Source: Benincasa hispida (Eukaryota > Streptophyta > Magnoliopsida > Cucurbitales > Cucurbitaceae). From it: 64,000 nt of DNA. The DNA lies in the NCBI RefSeq assembly GCF_009727055.1, contig NW_024064356.1, forward strand, positions 471,924-535,923, in the 5' to 3' direction. The position numbers were made by a program, and so were the translations under genes. Shown here piece after piece: positions 1 to 13,000 of this stretch; within the stretch, counting starts at the first letter, position 1; each line of letters begins with the position of its first letter. Under the pieces are notes generated by a model. The model saw only the letters and a list, made by a program, of their open reading frames with translations, was not told where the DNA came from and did not search any database.

Positions 1-2090
1 AAATAAAAAGCTCCAACTCATAAATTAGACCGTTTTTCTTTTAGAACTTATCAGTTAAAAGTACGTTTCATTGCAATGACCAAACTAACACATAAATCAT
101 TTTAGAGAATACTTAGGCTTAATCAACTGATTTTTGAAAACTAAATCTATTTTTTAAAATTTCTTATCATGATTTTTAGTTAGTTTTTTTTTAAAAAATA
201 AGTTTTTAAAAACTACATTTTTTTTTTTAATTTTCGAAATTAAATAATTATAAAACAGTTTCTTAAAAATTTTGTATCTAATTGGCTCTTAAATTTTTAA
301 AACTACAAATTTAGTTTATGAAATTTTGAGTTAGTTAAATTCATGAACATGATACAAATTAAAAAATTTAAAAGTTTTCTTAGATATAAAGTTTAAATTT
401 TAATCAACTAGATCATTTTTTTTAAATCTATCAGACAAGAAATTAATGACTTACTAAATACAAAATCAAAGTTTTAGCGGTTTATTAGACACTTTTAAAA
501 GTTTAAGGATAAAACAAAAATAAATTTCAAAGTTTAGATCTAAACTTGTAGTTTAATCTCATTATAATATGGAAGGTTGGAATTTGAATTGATTGATTTG
601 GAGTCTATTTGGATTGACTTAAAAATGAGTTTTTTTTTTTTTTTTTAAAAAAAAAAAACTCATTTTTATTCATAAAACTAATTAAAATACATTTGAAAAG
701 TTATTTTAAGTGGTTGTTAAACACTTCAATTTCTTCCAAAATAACTTATTTTTTGAATTAATCACTTGAAAATGTTTTTCAAACGCACTCTTAAGATTAT
801 AATTTTTTTTTACATTATGTTATATATGCTAATACTTTGAATCTAATGCCTATATTTACAACGGTCACTAAAATTTAATCAGTAAAAATTTAAATAAGAT
901 TTTGTATTTTAACCAATAAACTAACAAACTCATTTATATATATATATTTTGAGATGGAAGGGATTTGATTCAACTTTAAGAATTTAAATGTCTATAATAC
1001 ACCATATGAGCAATGACTGTTGGTGCATACGTATTTGGCCATTTTTTTTTTTATTTTTTCAAATCTGAATTTTTAATTTGATTATATCGATAAAAACATA
1101 TGATAAGATAATTAAATGATACACCAACAAACTAAAATTTAAAGAAAAAAAACTAAAAATCTAATCCAAAAAAGATAATAACATAAAATCTTGATGTTTT
1201 CTAGTTAATATATTAAAAATATATATGATATTAAAGAAAAATCGAAAATCCAAAAGTAATATAGGATTTTTAAATTTTTTTTGCTGATTTCAAAAATCAA
1301 ATCCTAAAATAAATTTGCTGGCAGTTTCCAATTGCTCCAACCCACACACAACTACGTTACAATTGAATTAAACACCACATTTCAAAACGCACCCTCACCA
1401 AAAAAAAAAAAAGGATTTATTCTCCTAAACTTGGAAGGCAATAATAATTGTATCACAATTTAAAACTTTCATGGATTACCTCTGTCCAAATTTCATTCAA
1501 CGTGTAAAATTTATAATTTGATACAATTAAATTCAGTCAATCAATTTAAATTTTTCATGACAATTACCTTTAAAAATCATTCCTATATTAATTTTCAAAT
1601 ACATGTAGACTTTTTCAAATATCAGTCTTATAAAATTGATAATTAGAGTAAATTCATAGATGATTCTAAAAAAAAATTCTAAGAGTCTAAATAGATTCTT
1701 TTATGAATATTTAGATGTTTTGTTAATATGATTATAATTTCTACATGAGATTTTTCTAAATGAAATGTAACGCAAGGTGTAAATTGATACAATCACAAAA
1801 GTTCAATGATGAAAATAATTAATTTTAGATTTTTTTAAGATATAATTTTTTCCAAAAAAAAAAACAACTTTAAATTGGCCCTTTTTTAAAAAAATCAAAC
1901 ATTATTTTTATTTATTTATTTTGAACGGAACTTTAAATTGGCTTTAATTTCCCATTCAAAACAGTCAAACACTCAGACATTCCAACATGCAGTTCAGTTA
2001 CGTGTTTAATTTTAAGTTTTCCAAAAAATCCCACAGACCTTGAAACACGACCACATTCACTATATTCCAATTTTACCCCCCACCCCCAAT
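1..2090. other. AT-rich upstream region of MGL, no gene
   Basis: I see no coding region here, only AT-rich sequence with many A and T runs. A foldback repeat sits near 596-795. An ACGTG core, as found in ABA-responsive and G-box elements, is at about 1998-2002, but one short match is weak evidence for regulation. Confidence 0.6.
596..795. repeat. foldback MITE-like repeat
   Basis: The segment opens with AGTCTATTTGGATTGACTT and closes with TTTTTCAAACGCACTC, loosely inverted ends of a common plant MITE type. Inside is a near-perfect hairpin at 621-667, in which AAAAATGAG plus a T run faces an A run plus CTCATTTTT. A related repeat lies at about 31018-31195. Family and exact ends are uncertain. 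Confidence 0.45.
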
Positions 2091-2097
2091 TTTGTCT

Positions 2098-2107
2098 CTA
2101 TATAAAC
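2098..2107 (+). promoter_or_regulatory. probable TATA box of MGL
   Basis: CTATATAAAC lies about 100 bases before the MGL start codon, preceded by a C-rich stretch and followed by CT-rich sequence. That is the usual plant core-promoter arrangement. Transcription would then begin at about 2125-2140, giving a short, A/T-run-rich 5' UTR. Confidence 0.6.
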
Positions 2108-2203
2108 TCCCCCTTCTTCAGTTATTATCCCACAATATTTTTTTTAAAAAAAAGAAGTTATTATTTAAAAAAAAAAAATCCAATTTTTTGTTCCTCTCAT
2201 TCC

Positions 2204-5200
2204 ATGGCTCAATTGAAGAACCATAATTTCTGCGGCACAAAAAGATCGGCCCCCGACGAATCGGACGATATAATGAAAATCGATTCAAAGAAATCAACGG
2301 CCATGATTTCATCTCTCCTCGAGGATCCAGCGGCCGCGATTGCCAACACGCGTCACGAATTCGGCGAACACGGAGGGGTAAACATGTCAATTGAAGCCTC
2401 CGCTACATTCACCGTCATGGAACCGGAAACGATGCGGCGGATGTTCTCCGGAGAGTTAGGTCCTGACCGCGATTTCTTCATCTACAGCCGTCATTTCAAT
2501 CCAACGGTGTTGAATCTCAGCCGTCAGATGGCGGCCTTAGAAGGCACCGCCGCCGCGTACTGCACCGCCAGTGGAATGTCAGCCATCGCCTCCGTTCTCC
2601 TCCAACTCCTAGCGAGTGGGGACCACGTGGTGGCGAGTAGAACATTGTACGGTGGGACCCACGCTTTGTTGACCCACTTTTTACCGAGGACATCGAACAT
2701 AACGACGTCGTTTGTGGACATAGGGGATTTGAAGGAAGTGGAGAAGGAAATAGTGGAAGGGAAAACGAAAGTGCTTTATTTTGAAGCGGTTTCGAATCCG
2801 ACGTTGGCGGTGGCGGACATACCGGAATTGTGTCGGATTGGACATGAAAATGGGCTGACGGTGGTGGTGGATAATACTTTTGCGCCTATGGTTCTGTCGC
2901 CGGCGAGGCTCGGTGCTGACGTTGTCGTTCACAGTATTTCTAAGTTCATAAGCGGTGGTGCTGACATCATTGCAGGTATTTTCCTTTTTTTTTTTTTGCA
3001 AGTATGTGTTTTAAATTTTATGACCTTGATAGCCACCTCGACGACAACCAATTAGGTTTCACAAATATTTGGATACATGTTCGTATTCATTTTTTACCAA
3101 TTTTCTATAGGGCCAAATTTGTTTTTTGTTTTTTTTTTTAAAAAAATATTGTAATTAAAGTGTGGGGTCGAAGAATGAATCTCATACCTCGAGATTAATA
3201 GTATAATCATTATGCCAATTGAGCTATACTTTTATTAGTCATAAACTAAATTTGTTACCAACTAAAATATATGACTTAAATGCTTATAAACCAAAGTAGA
3301 CTTGATTGAGTGGTTACTTTGGAAGTTTAGTGAGTAAATGATTTTTAACCTATGTTTTACTACTCTTTTTTTTCTTGAGAAAAATGTTTTAATACTAATT
3401 TAGTTTTAGGATTTTTTATTTTTATTTTAAACTTTCACTATTAATGTAGGGACGTATATGAATTTGGTTGGTGGGATGTTTTAGACCAACTCGAAATTCG
3501 TTTAATCAGATTGGCAATCCGAATAGGGTCTCCAATCCAACTCGGGTTGTTTTCAAGTTATTTATTTATTTTTCTCATTTTTTTTTACATTTTTTATTAA
3601 TTTAAAATAATTAAATTTGTGTACAACACATACTGATAACTAAAAATCAAAGGTTAAATATCAAAATCCAAGAAATCTATTACAAATTTCATACAAATAT
3701 CATAAAAATATAAGAATTCAACTCAATCCAATCTAAAATTAAAGCTAACCCAACCTAACTTTTATAATTTGGGTTGGGTTGTTTAGTTTGTCGAATCATT
3801 TGAACAGCCTTAACTAATACCATATTATATAGACCTTTCGGCTTGCAATAATTATTTACTTTTTTACTTTTTGTTTAGGAAATTGTGATTGTTTTTTCAT
3901 ATTTTCATACCATGATTTTTATGTATGTATATAGAAATAAAGATTTGAATTCTGAACCAAATTTCAAGAACAACCTAGTTTTAAAATTATTATTTGAATT
4001 TTCAAAACAATTCTAAAAAGTAAACAATAAAAAATGAAATTTAAGATAATATATTTTTATTTCAAGATCAACCATAAACTAATCCTTGAACTAAATTTAA
4101 GATTTAAATAAAATATATCGACTAAAATTGGAAGTAGAATTTAAAAAAAAATAAAGTGTATCTCAATTTTGAGAATAATCCTACTGATATATCTCTCTTT
4201 CCTCGTTAATGATTTTTTTCCATATATTTTTTTAAAATTTATATTGTTTTTATTTAACTAAAAATTTAAACATCCGACGAACTTAATTTATAGACAGAAA
4301 TAAGAATGAAAATCAAATAGTTATTAAAACGTGAGTATTTGACTTATTAATAGAATGGAATATAGAAATATATGTAGAGAGAAAACGATATACCCTTATT
4401 TTCTTGTTTATCCATTTGGTTTTTTAAAATTTATGCATGTTTTTTTTATACTTATCTAAATATTTGAATTTTAGACATTTGAAAAAAATGGTTAACAAAT
4501 CTCTCGTTATATTAAGAATGTCGGTGCCATTTTTTTTTAAACAATTATTTTTATTATTATTTTTTTTTTGGGAATTTAATTTTTAAAAATAGAAAATAAA
4601 AAACAAAATCTATTTTTGATTTTAGAATTTTGCTAAAAATTCTAACATCTCTTAACATCCCTAAACTTTTGAGAGCTATTTCAATTATAACTAATAATTG
4701 TGTAGATTTAGATCGAAACTTTCACATAAATGGATTGTTGACTTCTTTTAAATGTAGGGATTAAGGTAAATTAAAGAGTATATGCTATTTACTTAAAAAA
4801 TTGGAAATATTCTTTTAGTGCTCTATGATATATGGCTAGAAGAGTGTACTAGTTTGTCTAGTTTTGTTCCGTGACTATTGGAAAGGTGGAAAGTAACATC
4901 ATATTGCATTAATAGTCGAGCAATTTGTCATTATATAGTAATATCTATCGGTATCAATTTGAGCATAGTTTAATTGATATAGATATTTTTTTAATAAGAA
5001 GTCAACGGTCTGACAACTATTAGTTTTTGCTTTTTGCTTTTTGAAAAATAAACTTATGAACTCTATTTTGATCCATATGATTTGTTTATTTTGTTTTCTA
5101 CTTTTAAGAATGCTTTCAAAGTTTTAGCTACGTTCTGATTTTTTTAAAAGAAAATTTTAAAATTTATTTTTAATTTTGGAGTTTTGGTTAAAAATTCTAA

Positions 5201-6847
5201 TATTAACTTAGAAAAATGAAAATCATGATTTATGTGTTGTGAGAAAACAACAATTTTTTAAAACCAAATAGTTACACTTGAATATGCCTTAAGGGAAACT
5301 TTTAAAAAGAATAGAGATTAAATGAAAAAAAATATATATTAACTAAGAACTAAAATATATTATTTAATAGAAAAAAAATTGAGTGTATGATGTAATCCAG
5401 ATTGTCATTTGATAATTTTTAATTTTTTTAATTTTTACTATCTAAAAAAAATAGAATGCATGAGATTTGCTTAAGGTGCAGCTAATTATCACCCTATCTA
5501 AATTCTAATACAACCAATTTAAAATTAGTTTCTAGTGTCAGTTTAAAATTTTAAATTTATTTGACTAGAGAGAAGAAAAATTCTAGAATTTAGAATCCAT
5601 AAATTTCTTTTCTATTTTTTATCGTGTTGGCAAAGGATAATACATATATTTTTTCTTAAAAAAAGTTTTTTTAAAAAAAATGGTGGGGGGATGGGGGCCA
5701 TGTCATGTGATGACAGATGATGGGTTTTTGGTGTTGGCTTCTCGTGAATTATTTGTGACTCAATTTGTCGTCTTCATATGCTTTTTCTAAAAGTGCTTTT
5801 AGTTGGGAATGGGATGGGATATGGATGTTTTCTTTCTTTTCCTTCCTTGAAATTAAATATAACATCACATGAAGTGACAAATATTCCTATATATGAAAGG
5901 TTTAGCAAAAGTAGAAGTGCTTTAAGGACTTGGCTATGCATGAAGGTTAAAAGAAAAAAAAAAAAATGTCATAAAGTTAAAAGATTCGATTTTTCATATA
6001 TGAGATGGGGAATCAAAATGCAGATGTTGATGGAGGTTAATAATACAAGTTCATGTGTCAGTTGAACTATATTTACATTGACGGATCATCGTTCGGTATA
6101 AACGTAGGCAATTCAAAAGCTTTGATTTTTATTTTGATATTTGGAAAATTTATAAAAGAAAAGAAACCATGGCATAAGAGCATGAGATAATGTCGAAAGA
6201 ATGAGAGTCTTAACATATTAGGTGTTGAGGTAGATAAAAATAATTGGATTTGATGGGGGTGTGTAGGTGCGGTGTGCGGGCCTGCAAAGCTAGTGAACTC
6301 GATGATGGACCTACGACAGGGGAGCTTGATGCTTCTGGGGCCGACTATGAACGCAAAGGTGGCGTTCGAGCTGTCGGAGAGAATCCCTCACTTGAGCTTG
6401 AGAATGAAGGAACATTGCAGAAGAGCGTTGGTGTTTGCAGAGCGAATGAAGGCGGCAGGGCTAAAGGTGATATACCCGGGACTAGAAGACCACCCACAAC
6501 ACCAACTAATGAAGAGCCTCGCGAACCCAGAATACGGGTTCGGGGGAATGTTGTGTATAGACATGGGGACCGAGGAAAGAGCAAACAAGCTCATGAATGT
6601 ACTCCAAAACACCACCCAATTTGGGTTCATGGCTGTCAGTTTAGGGTACTATGAAACCCTAATGTCATGCTCAGGCAGCAGCACAAGCAGTGAAATGAGT
6701 GGAGAGGAAAAGGAATTGGCTGGAATCTCACCAGGCCTTGTAAGAATGTCTATTGGATATATGGGCACATTGGACCAAAAATGGAGCCAATTTGAGAAGG
6801 CTCTTGCCAAATTGCAAGACATGGGGCTTCCATTGTCCAACAATTAA
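2204..6847 (+). CDS. MGL: methionine gamma-lyase, PLP-dependent, two exons
   Basis: This cytosolic pyridoxal-phosphate enzyme of the Cys/Met-metabolism family is known to cleave methionine to methanethiol, 2-oxobutyrate and ammonia. It feeds isoleucine synthesis and sulfur volatiles. Exon 1 is 2204-2975 and exon 2 is 6267-6847. The intron has GT/AG borders and splits a Gly codon (258). The protein is 450 residues, close to the roughly 440 of plant homologues. Visible motifs are YSRHFNPT (94-101), the SGM loop (123-125), Tyr149 in LYGG, the PLP-ring Asp223 in VVDNTFAP, and the Schiff-base Lys247 in SISKF. The C-terminal domain has SLGYYE (from 382) and the substrate-carboxylate Arg417 in LVRMSIG. 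The start CCATGGC is in good context and gives a plausible N-terminal extension without an obvious transit peptide. The reading frame is open and no key residue is missing, so the gene looks functional. Cystathionine gamma-synthase is less likely because it would carry a plastid peptide and differ in these motifs. Confidence 0.93.
3120..3233 (-). mobile_element. tRNA-derived SINE in the MGL intron
   Basis: Read on the - strand it has a tRNA-like A box (TAGCTCAATTGGC), then a box-B-like segment around TTCATTCTTCGACCCCAC, and ends in an A-rich tail (a T run on +, about 3120-3138). It shares this layout with the SINE at 36883-36996. I could not identify clear target duplications. Confidence 0.6.
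3460..3810. repeat. possible degenerate MITE with ACCCAACC motifs
   Basis: Facing motifs based on CCAACTCGGGTT and GGGTTGGGTTG flank an AT-rich core inside the MGL intron. This resembles dispersed plant MITEs, but terminal repeats and target duplication cannot be fixed from this copy alone. Confidence 0.25.
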
Positions 6848-7698
6848 TCACAAATTTGGAACCTTAATTACTGGTTCAGATCTGTTTTGTTCTTTATGGG
6901 ACATCGGTTTGGACCTCTTCTTTATAAAACTGATCGATTTGGTTTGATTCTTGGTGTCTACTCTAAAATCGATAAAATCGAATCGACTTTCACCCATAAT
7001 ATGTATAGTTGCTTATTGCTTATGAGTATGATGTTTTGAAATTAAAGAATAAATACATGTTATTTAACACATCAATTAGACAATGGTATTTATGCATTTT
7101 GGTTGAACAATTAACTTGGTTGATTATATGCATGTTGGGTATGATTGAAAGTATTAGATGTAAGAGAGAAGATAATTATGAGCATGAAATAAAAAGAGAT
7201 TTACTAAGAAAAATAGTGAGATGTATGCTAGGAAAAGTTGTGAAATGAAGCCACGAGAAACAATAACCATCGGTACTATCAAGTATCAATATAATAGAAA
7301 TTTTACTATTATATTGATTGAATCATGTTTTACTAATTGAATCATGTTTTGGGTAGTTTAATCTTTAAAATTTATAATTTGTGTCTACTTACTTAATAAT
7401 TTATTTTTTTAAAAGACTTTTATGCGAAAAATCCTCTCTGCATCTTATATGTCATAAACATGTCCTAAAAATTTGAATTATTTCATTAAGAGTTTTTACC
7501 TATAATTTTAGACAAAATTAACTTTTTTATTTTTAGTTTTTGAAAATTTAGTATTATTTTGTTTCCTATTATTCTCATCAATCCAATTTTTGACTTTTTA
7601 AAGTGATATTTATTAAATTCATTTTATTCCATCCATGTAAGACTTGTAATAATATTATTCCCTTGATTTTAGGAGCTTTTATTTTGATATATATATAT
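6848..7698. other. MGL 3' region and spacer
   Basis: After the MGL stop the sequence turns AT-rich. AATAAA at about 7047 is a possible poly(A) signal. Small open frames here have low-complexity translations and are not supported as genes. The stretch ends in a short TA repeat at the CACTA terminus. Confidence 0.5.
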
Positions 7699-8050
7699 CA
7701 CTATAAGAAATTGAACTTCTCCCGAAGTCACAATTCATTGGGAAAGGGTGGAAAATGCGTCAGGAGAGCCTCTCTTGACTAATAATAGATCGTCAGGAGT
7801 TTGGTTGGGAAATCTCCGTCGGGAGAGGAACTCCTGATGCATGAAACAAAGGCGTCGGGAGTCCTAAAACTGTCGACAGCATAATACGGCATCGACCAGT
7901 TTATAGGACACTAGCCGACGCACCTTATACATAGTTCTTCGACAACTCCCGATGCCTTGTTTCATGCGTCAGGAACTCCCGACGGTTTGTTTTATTTGTC
8001 GGGAGTTATAGAAACTCTTGACGCAGTAAAATATGCATGGGGAGTTCCTT
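7699..8050. repeat. left terminal and subterminal repeats of the CACTA element
   Basis: The terminal CACTATAAGAAA is followed by direct and inverted copies of GTCGGGAG, CTCCCGA and variants such as CGTCAGGAGT. In the family such arrays bind the element's accessory protein; here they define the left end. Confidence 0.8.
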
Positions 8051-8420
8051 CATTAGTTGAAAATTGTCTTTTAAATATTTTTAATTTATAATTTGTAATT
8101 TTTTAAAATTTGATCTGAATAACCTGTAAAACATAATTAACCAAATTAAACAGATTCATATAATTTATAAAACAAAGAAAACGAAATCCATACTATAACA
8201 CATAAATGAAAAATGACAATATCCTACGATAAACAAAGTTGATACCAAATAAAACAACGTCTGGAACAAAACATCTTGAACAATCATCCAACCTCATATC
8301 TGAATAGCATCCTACAATAAAACAAAAACATTCAAATGTTCGTCCAACCAAACTTCATAAATAAACAAGACCACATTAGAACTTCATAATCGTCCAACCA
8401 AACTTCATAAATTTCATAAA

Positions 8421-9185
8421 CAAGAACGAACACACATAAAACTCAAACTTTCTCCCCAAAACAATCTAAACCAATCTCAACCCACCCCACAACACATTAG
8501 AACTTCATAAACATTCATAAACATACAAAAACTCCAAGTTCAACGACAAATCGAGTATAATCAAACTTTATCCACCCCCCACGACAAACATGAAACCTCC
8601 GAATATCAAAAAATACACAAAAACCTATAAATTCAACTCCAAAACGATTACAACCGAACTCTACGCACCCTTGCAACATATTCAAACTTCATAAACAAGA
8701 ACGAACACACATAAAACTCAAACTTTCTTCCCAAAACAATCTAAATCAATCTCAACCCACTCCCACAACACATTAGAACTTCATAAACATTCATAAACAC
8801 ACAAAAACTCCAAGTTCAATGACAAAACGAGTATAATCAAACTCTACCCACCCCCACGACAAACTTGAAACCTCCCGAACATAAAAAAATACACAAAAAA
8901 CTACAAATTCAACTCCAAAACGATTACAACCGAACTCTACGCACCCCCACAACATATTCAAACTTCATAAACAAGAACGAACACATAAAACTCAAACTTT
9001 CTCCCCAAAACAATTTAAACCAATCTCAACCCACCCCCCACAACACATTAGAACTTCATAGACATCCATAAATACATAAAAACTCCAAGTTCAACGATAA
9101 AACGAGTATAATCAAACTCTACCCTCCCCCTACGACAAACATGAAACCTCCCGAACATAAAAAAAAAAAACACACAAAAACACAC
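8421..9185. repeat. tandem repeat, about 276-bp unit, nearly three copies
   Basis: The landmark CAAGAACGAACAC recurs at about 8421, 8696 and 8972, giving spacings of 275 and 276. Each unit repeats the same order of blocks (ACTCAAACTTTCT, CACATTAGAACTTCATA, AACTCCAAGTTCAA, ACGATTACAACCGAACTC). The third copy runs out into a CACACAAAAA simple repeat at about 9170. The strand is almost free of G and codes for nothing recognisable. It lies between the subterminal array and the second ORF of the CACTA element. Confidence 0.85.
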
Positions 9186-9389
9186 AAAAACACACAAAAA
9201 CGACAAAACGACAAAAAACACATCAAAATCCAGTTGTTTGGCTACCATAATTGCAGGATAGCCAACAATTCTTTATCATAAAGCTACTTAAGACATAACT
9301 ACTTTGCTACCATAACTGCAAGATAGCAACATATTAGACAACTAAATAATGTAGTAATCGTACCTAATTCAATGGCCCTCTTCTTTATG

Positions 9390-9990
9390 ATCATGTCATG
9401 TCTTCAATCATTTTTTTCATTTCTTCCATTTGTCTTGCATGATCCTCTTTCATTTGTTTCTGAACGTCTTCAAGTTCCTTAATCTTTGACTGAGACTGTT
9501 CGAAATTGGCTCTCAATTCCTTCATCCCCCTCTACATTCCTTAAGTAGATGACGAACTCGATGAGCTGCTAGCCCTTCTTGACTTAGGTTTAGGGCCCCA
9601 CCCTAGGCCTTTTGAATTTTCGGAGCGTCTACCCAAAACCGTCTCACAGATTTCATCCCCTGTTTGTGGTTGAGAACCTTCTAGAGTGGGGTTGGATTGT
9701 ATTTCTAACATTTGATTCTAGATATATTAGTTAAATGTGTAAGTACGAGTGACTGAAGTTATAAATGAAAAACAACACGATAGTAAAACAAAAAATGTTA
9801 CATATGCACTTTCAGCTACCTCGTTCACGAACTTGCCACCTTTAGAGCATGTTTCTATAGATAGGTCAACACGTCCTATTTCTCGACCTTCCTTTACCTG
9901 CAATTCTGCCTGAATGTGCAGGAATGACTCTAATCTGCCTATGTGGTTGAACGGTAATTTCTCTCTATTCTTCCTATTCGTCTCCGACAA
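9390..9990 (-). pseudogene. CACTA second ORF, Transposase_24-like remnant
   Basis: On the - strand the translation opens with a segment typical of plant Transposase_24 (PF03004) proteins: SETNRKNREKLPFNH followed by EGREIGRVDLSIET. After a probable intron near 9720 it continues with LGRRSENSKGLGWGPKPKSR and a charged, coiled-coil-like tail (ELRANFEQSQSKIKELE). Internal stops break the frame near 9540. In CACTA elements this ORF lies downstream of TNP2, as here. Upstream exons are not identified. Confidence 0.7.
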
Positions 9991-10069
9991 TTCCTATATT
10001 TTAACAAAAAAGTAAATAACAAATATTCTATAATAGTAAATGCAGTAAATGATACACGCCCTAAATTAT

Positions 10070-13000
10070 TTTAATCTGAAACACTTCATCATTGGGAGAT
10101 AATTGTTCTTCATCATCATCATTTATGAAGTCATCATCGCCATGTCCAATAATTGGTCTTTCCACAACTATAGGATCAACATCAACTCTGCATAAAGTAA
10201 CCTCCTTAATGGTTTCATCGATTCAGACTCCACCAACAATTTCTAGTAAATCTAGTTGTGCATTTTCAACATCATTCACTTCTAGTACATCCCATATTCG
10301 CTTATTTTGGACTACTTGAACAACTTTCCAATTGCTACCATATTTGATGTCATCAATGTAAAAGACTTGTTATGCTTAGATAACAAAGATGAAAGGCTCA
10401 TCGACATACCAAAAGTGTGATGTATTGATCGATTTGTATCCTAAATCCACATATGTCCTATTATTTTTGTTGTTATCCGTGTCAAACCATCTACACTTCA
10501 ACAAAAAAACACGTCTTCTGTTCGTATATTGGAAATCTAATACTTCGTCTACAACATCGTAGAAATTGTTATTCACACTTCTGTTCCCATTGATCTCTCC
10601 GGTCATTAGGACTCCACTATTTTGTGTAGCTCGACGATTATCACGCTCTACAGTGTGAAATTGTACCCCATTAACAATGCATCCATTGTAAGAGCGTACC
10701 TCAAACGAAGGTCCCATTGCAAGTGAAAAGAAATCATCAGAGATATCTTCTCTCTCTCGCGCTGTTGTAGAACCTGATAATTAATTATACATTAAAAATG
10801 ACTACGAAAAATGAATCATTTCTCAACTTTCAATATTATATATACCTGAGATTTGAACCAATCGGGAAATTTATGTTGATGTCTTATATATAAGTCAGAG
10901 GCGCTTTGAGCTTCACGAAATTGATCATTTGAAAGTTATATCAAAGGATTTAACCTAGAACTTAGAAATTTATAAAGTTTGAAACGTACTTGCGATAGTC
11001 TATTATTTCTTTACAATTGTTGAGAATGTACCAATGTGCAATACACTTTTCTTTCGCTGATAGCGTTCGTAAAGTTCACGCTTCTAATGGTCGTACCCTC
11101 TGCCTAAATAATTAATTTTTTTTACCAAATATCTCATGATCGGGAATGTTATCATCATTTCGTTCATCTCTATTGAATCTCGTTTCAATCCCACTTAGAT
11201 ATCGCGAGCAGAAATTCCATGATTCATTCATTGCATATGCTTCCGCTATAGACCCCTCGAGACGTGCTTTATTTCGTACAAATTATTTTAATGTTCGTAA
11301 ACTTTTTTCAATAGGATACATCCAACTATAACTAACTGGATCCATCACTTTTCCTTCATATGATAGATGAACTGAAAGGTGTACCATTACATCGAAGAAG
11401 GCAGGCGGGAATATTTTCTCCAACTTACAAAGTATGACTATGATATCTGCTTGTAGTCTGTTCAAATCACTTACATATATTGTCTTTGCACATAAGTCGC
11501 GAAAGAATGTATACAATTCAACAATAGCAGTGGATACATTTTTCGGTAGGTATGCTCGAATACCAATAGGGAGTAGTCTGTGAAGCAACATATGACATTC
11601 GTGTGTTTTTAGCCCCGATATTTTTCCATCTTTGTCATTCACACATCAGTGATTTTTCCATCAGGAAATTTCACTGATTTCAAATACTTACAAAACAAAA
11701 TTCGTTCACCATTAGTTAATATGTATGCTGCGTGTGGTTTACAAATCTGTTATCGACCTGTATCAAATGTAAGTTCTTTCTTATCTTCAAATCTTGTAAG
11801 TCTAATCGAGTGTTCGTTGTATTCTTTATCTTTCCTTCAATATTTAACAATGTGCCCACCAAATTGTCGCATATGTTTTTTTCAATATGCATTACATCCA
11901 ATTTATGTCGTAACAATAGTCTGGACCAATATGAAAGTTGGAAAAAAAAAATACTTTTCTTAGTCCAGTTTAGAATTCGTTTTTTTTTTTTTTTATCTTG
12001 CTTCGATGGATGTTTGCTAAGTACAAAAAAGTTTAACGTATTTATTTTTTGTAAGATATCTTCTCCATTCATTACAACTGGAGGAGGTCTACATTCAACT
12101 TTTCCATCATGTTGCCTATTTCGACGTCGATGTCCCATAAATGATATGTTTCCTCTTATCCCGAAGGACGAATTATCTTCTTTGCATATTAGACATGTTT
12201 GATAACCTTTTGTACTCCACCCAGATAGGTCACCGTATGTAAGGAAGTCATTAATCGTCCATAATAAAGTAGCATATAGTTGAAAAAACTCACCAGTAAC
12301 AGAATCATAAGTTTACACACCTATTGTCCATAACTCTTTCAACTCTTCAATCAACGGCTGCAAGTAAACATCAATTTCCTTTACAGGAGATTTTGGACCA
12401 TGTATAAGCAAAGACATGAAGAAGTTTGTTTCCTTCATGCATTTCCAAGGGGGTAAATTATAAGGAATTATCACCACAGGCTACATACTATAAGAAGTGA
12501 TAATATAAGGAATTTCCAAACGGATTGAACCCATCTGAAGCTAATCCCAAATGAACATTTCGGGGATCTAAAGAGAAATGAAAAAATTCACGATCAAAAT
12601 GTTTCCACCCCTCTGCATCAGCTGGATGTCGCAATACATCCTTCATTTCAACTCACTTATCTTTATGTCATCTCATGTCAGAAGCGCCTTCTTTTGATGA
12701 AAACAATCGTTTTAATCTCAGTATCAATAGAAAATGACTCAATACCATATGTGATATTTTTTTACCCTTGCCATCATTAACTTTTTACTGAGACTCACCA
12801 CAAATGGGGCATTGTTGCAAACCTGCAAACTCTTTCCAATACAATACACAATCATATTTGCACGCATGAATAGACTCATAACCTAGGCCTAAATCACGCG
12901 TTTGACTTTATAAAAGGAAGTAGGTATAGGGGTGCTAGTTGGAAACGTTGCTTTTAACAATTCCAGCAACATGTCAAACGATTTGTTACTCCAGCCGTTG

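Larger units (their letters stand above)
2976..6266 (+). other. MGL intron, 3.3 kb
   Basis: The intron runs from GTATTTTC to GTGTAG. It is far more AT-rich than the exons and holds at least one antisense SINE (about 3120-3233) and a possible MITE (about 3460-3810). An open frame at 5778-6065 has no recognisable protein character and is treated as chance. Confidence 0.85.

Noticed and set aside
5778..6065. 95-codon open frame in the MGL intron
   Set aside because: Lys-rich and low-complexity, with no homology I recognise. It lies inside a well-defined GT/AG intron.
6244..6654. 136-codon frame overlapping MGL exon 2
   Set aside because: It is a shadow frame of the conserved MGL C-terminal domain.
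8421..9185. Possible CRISPR-like array
   Set aside because: Units are 276-bp contiguous tandem repeats without spacers, in a plant transposon.
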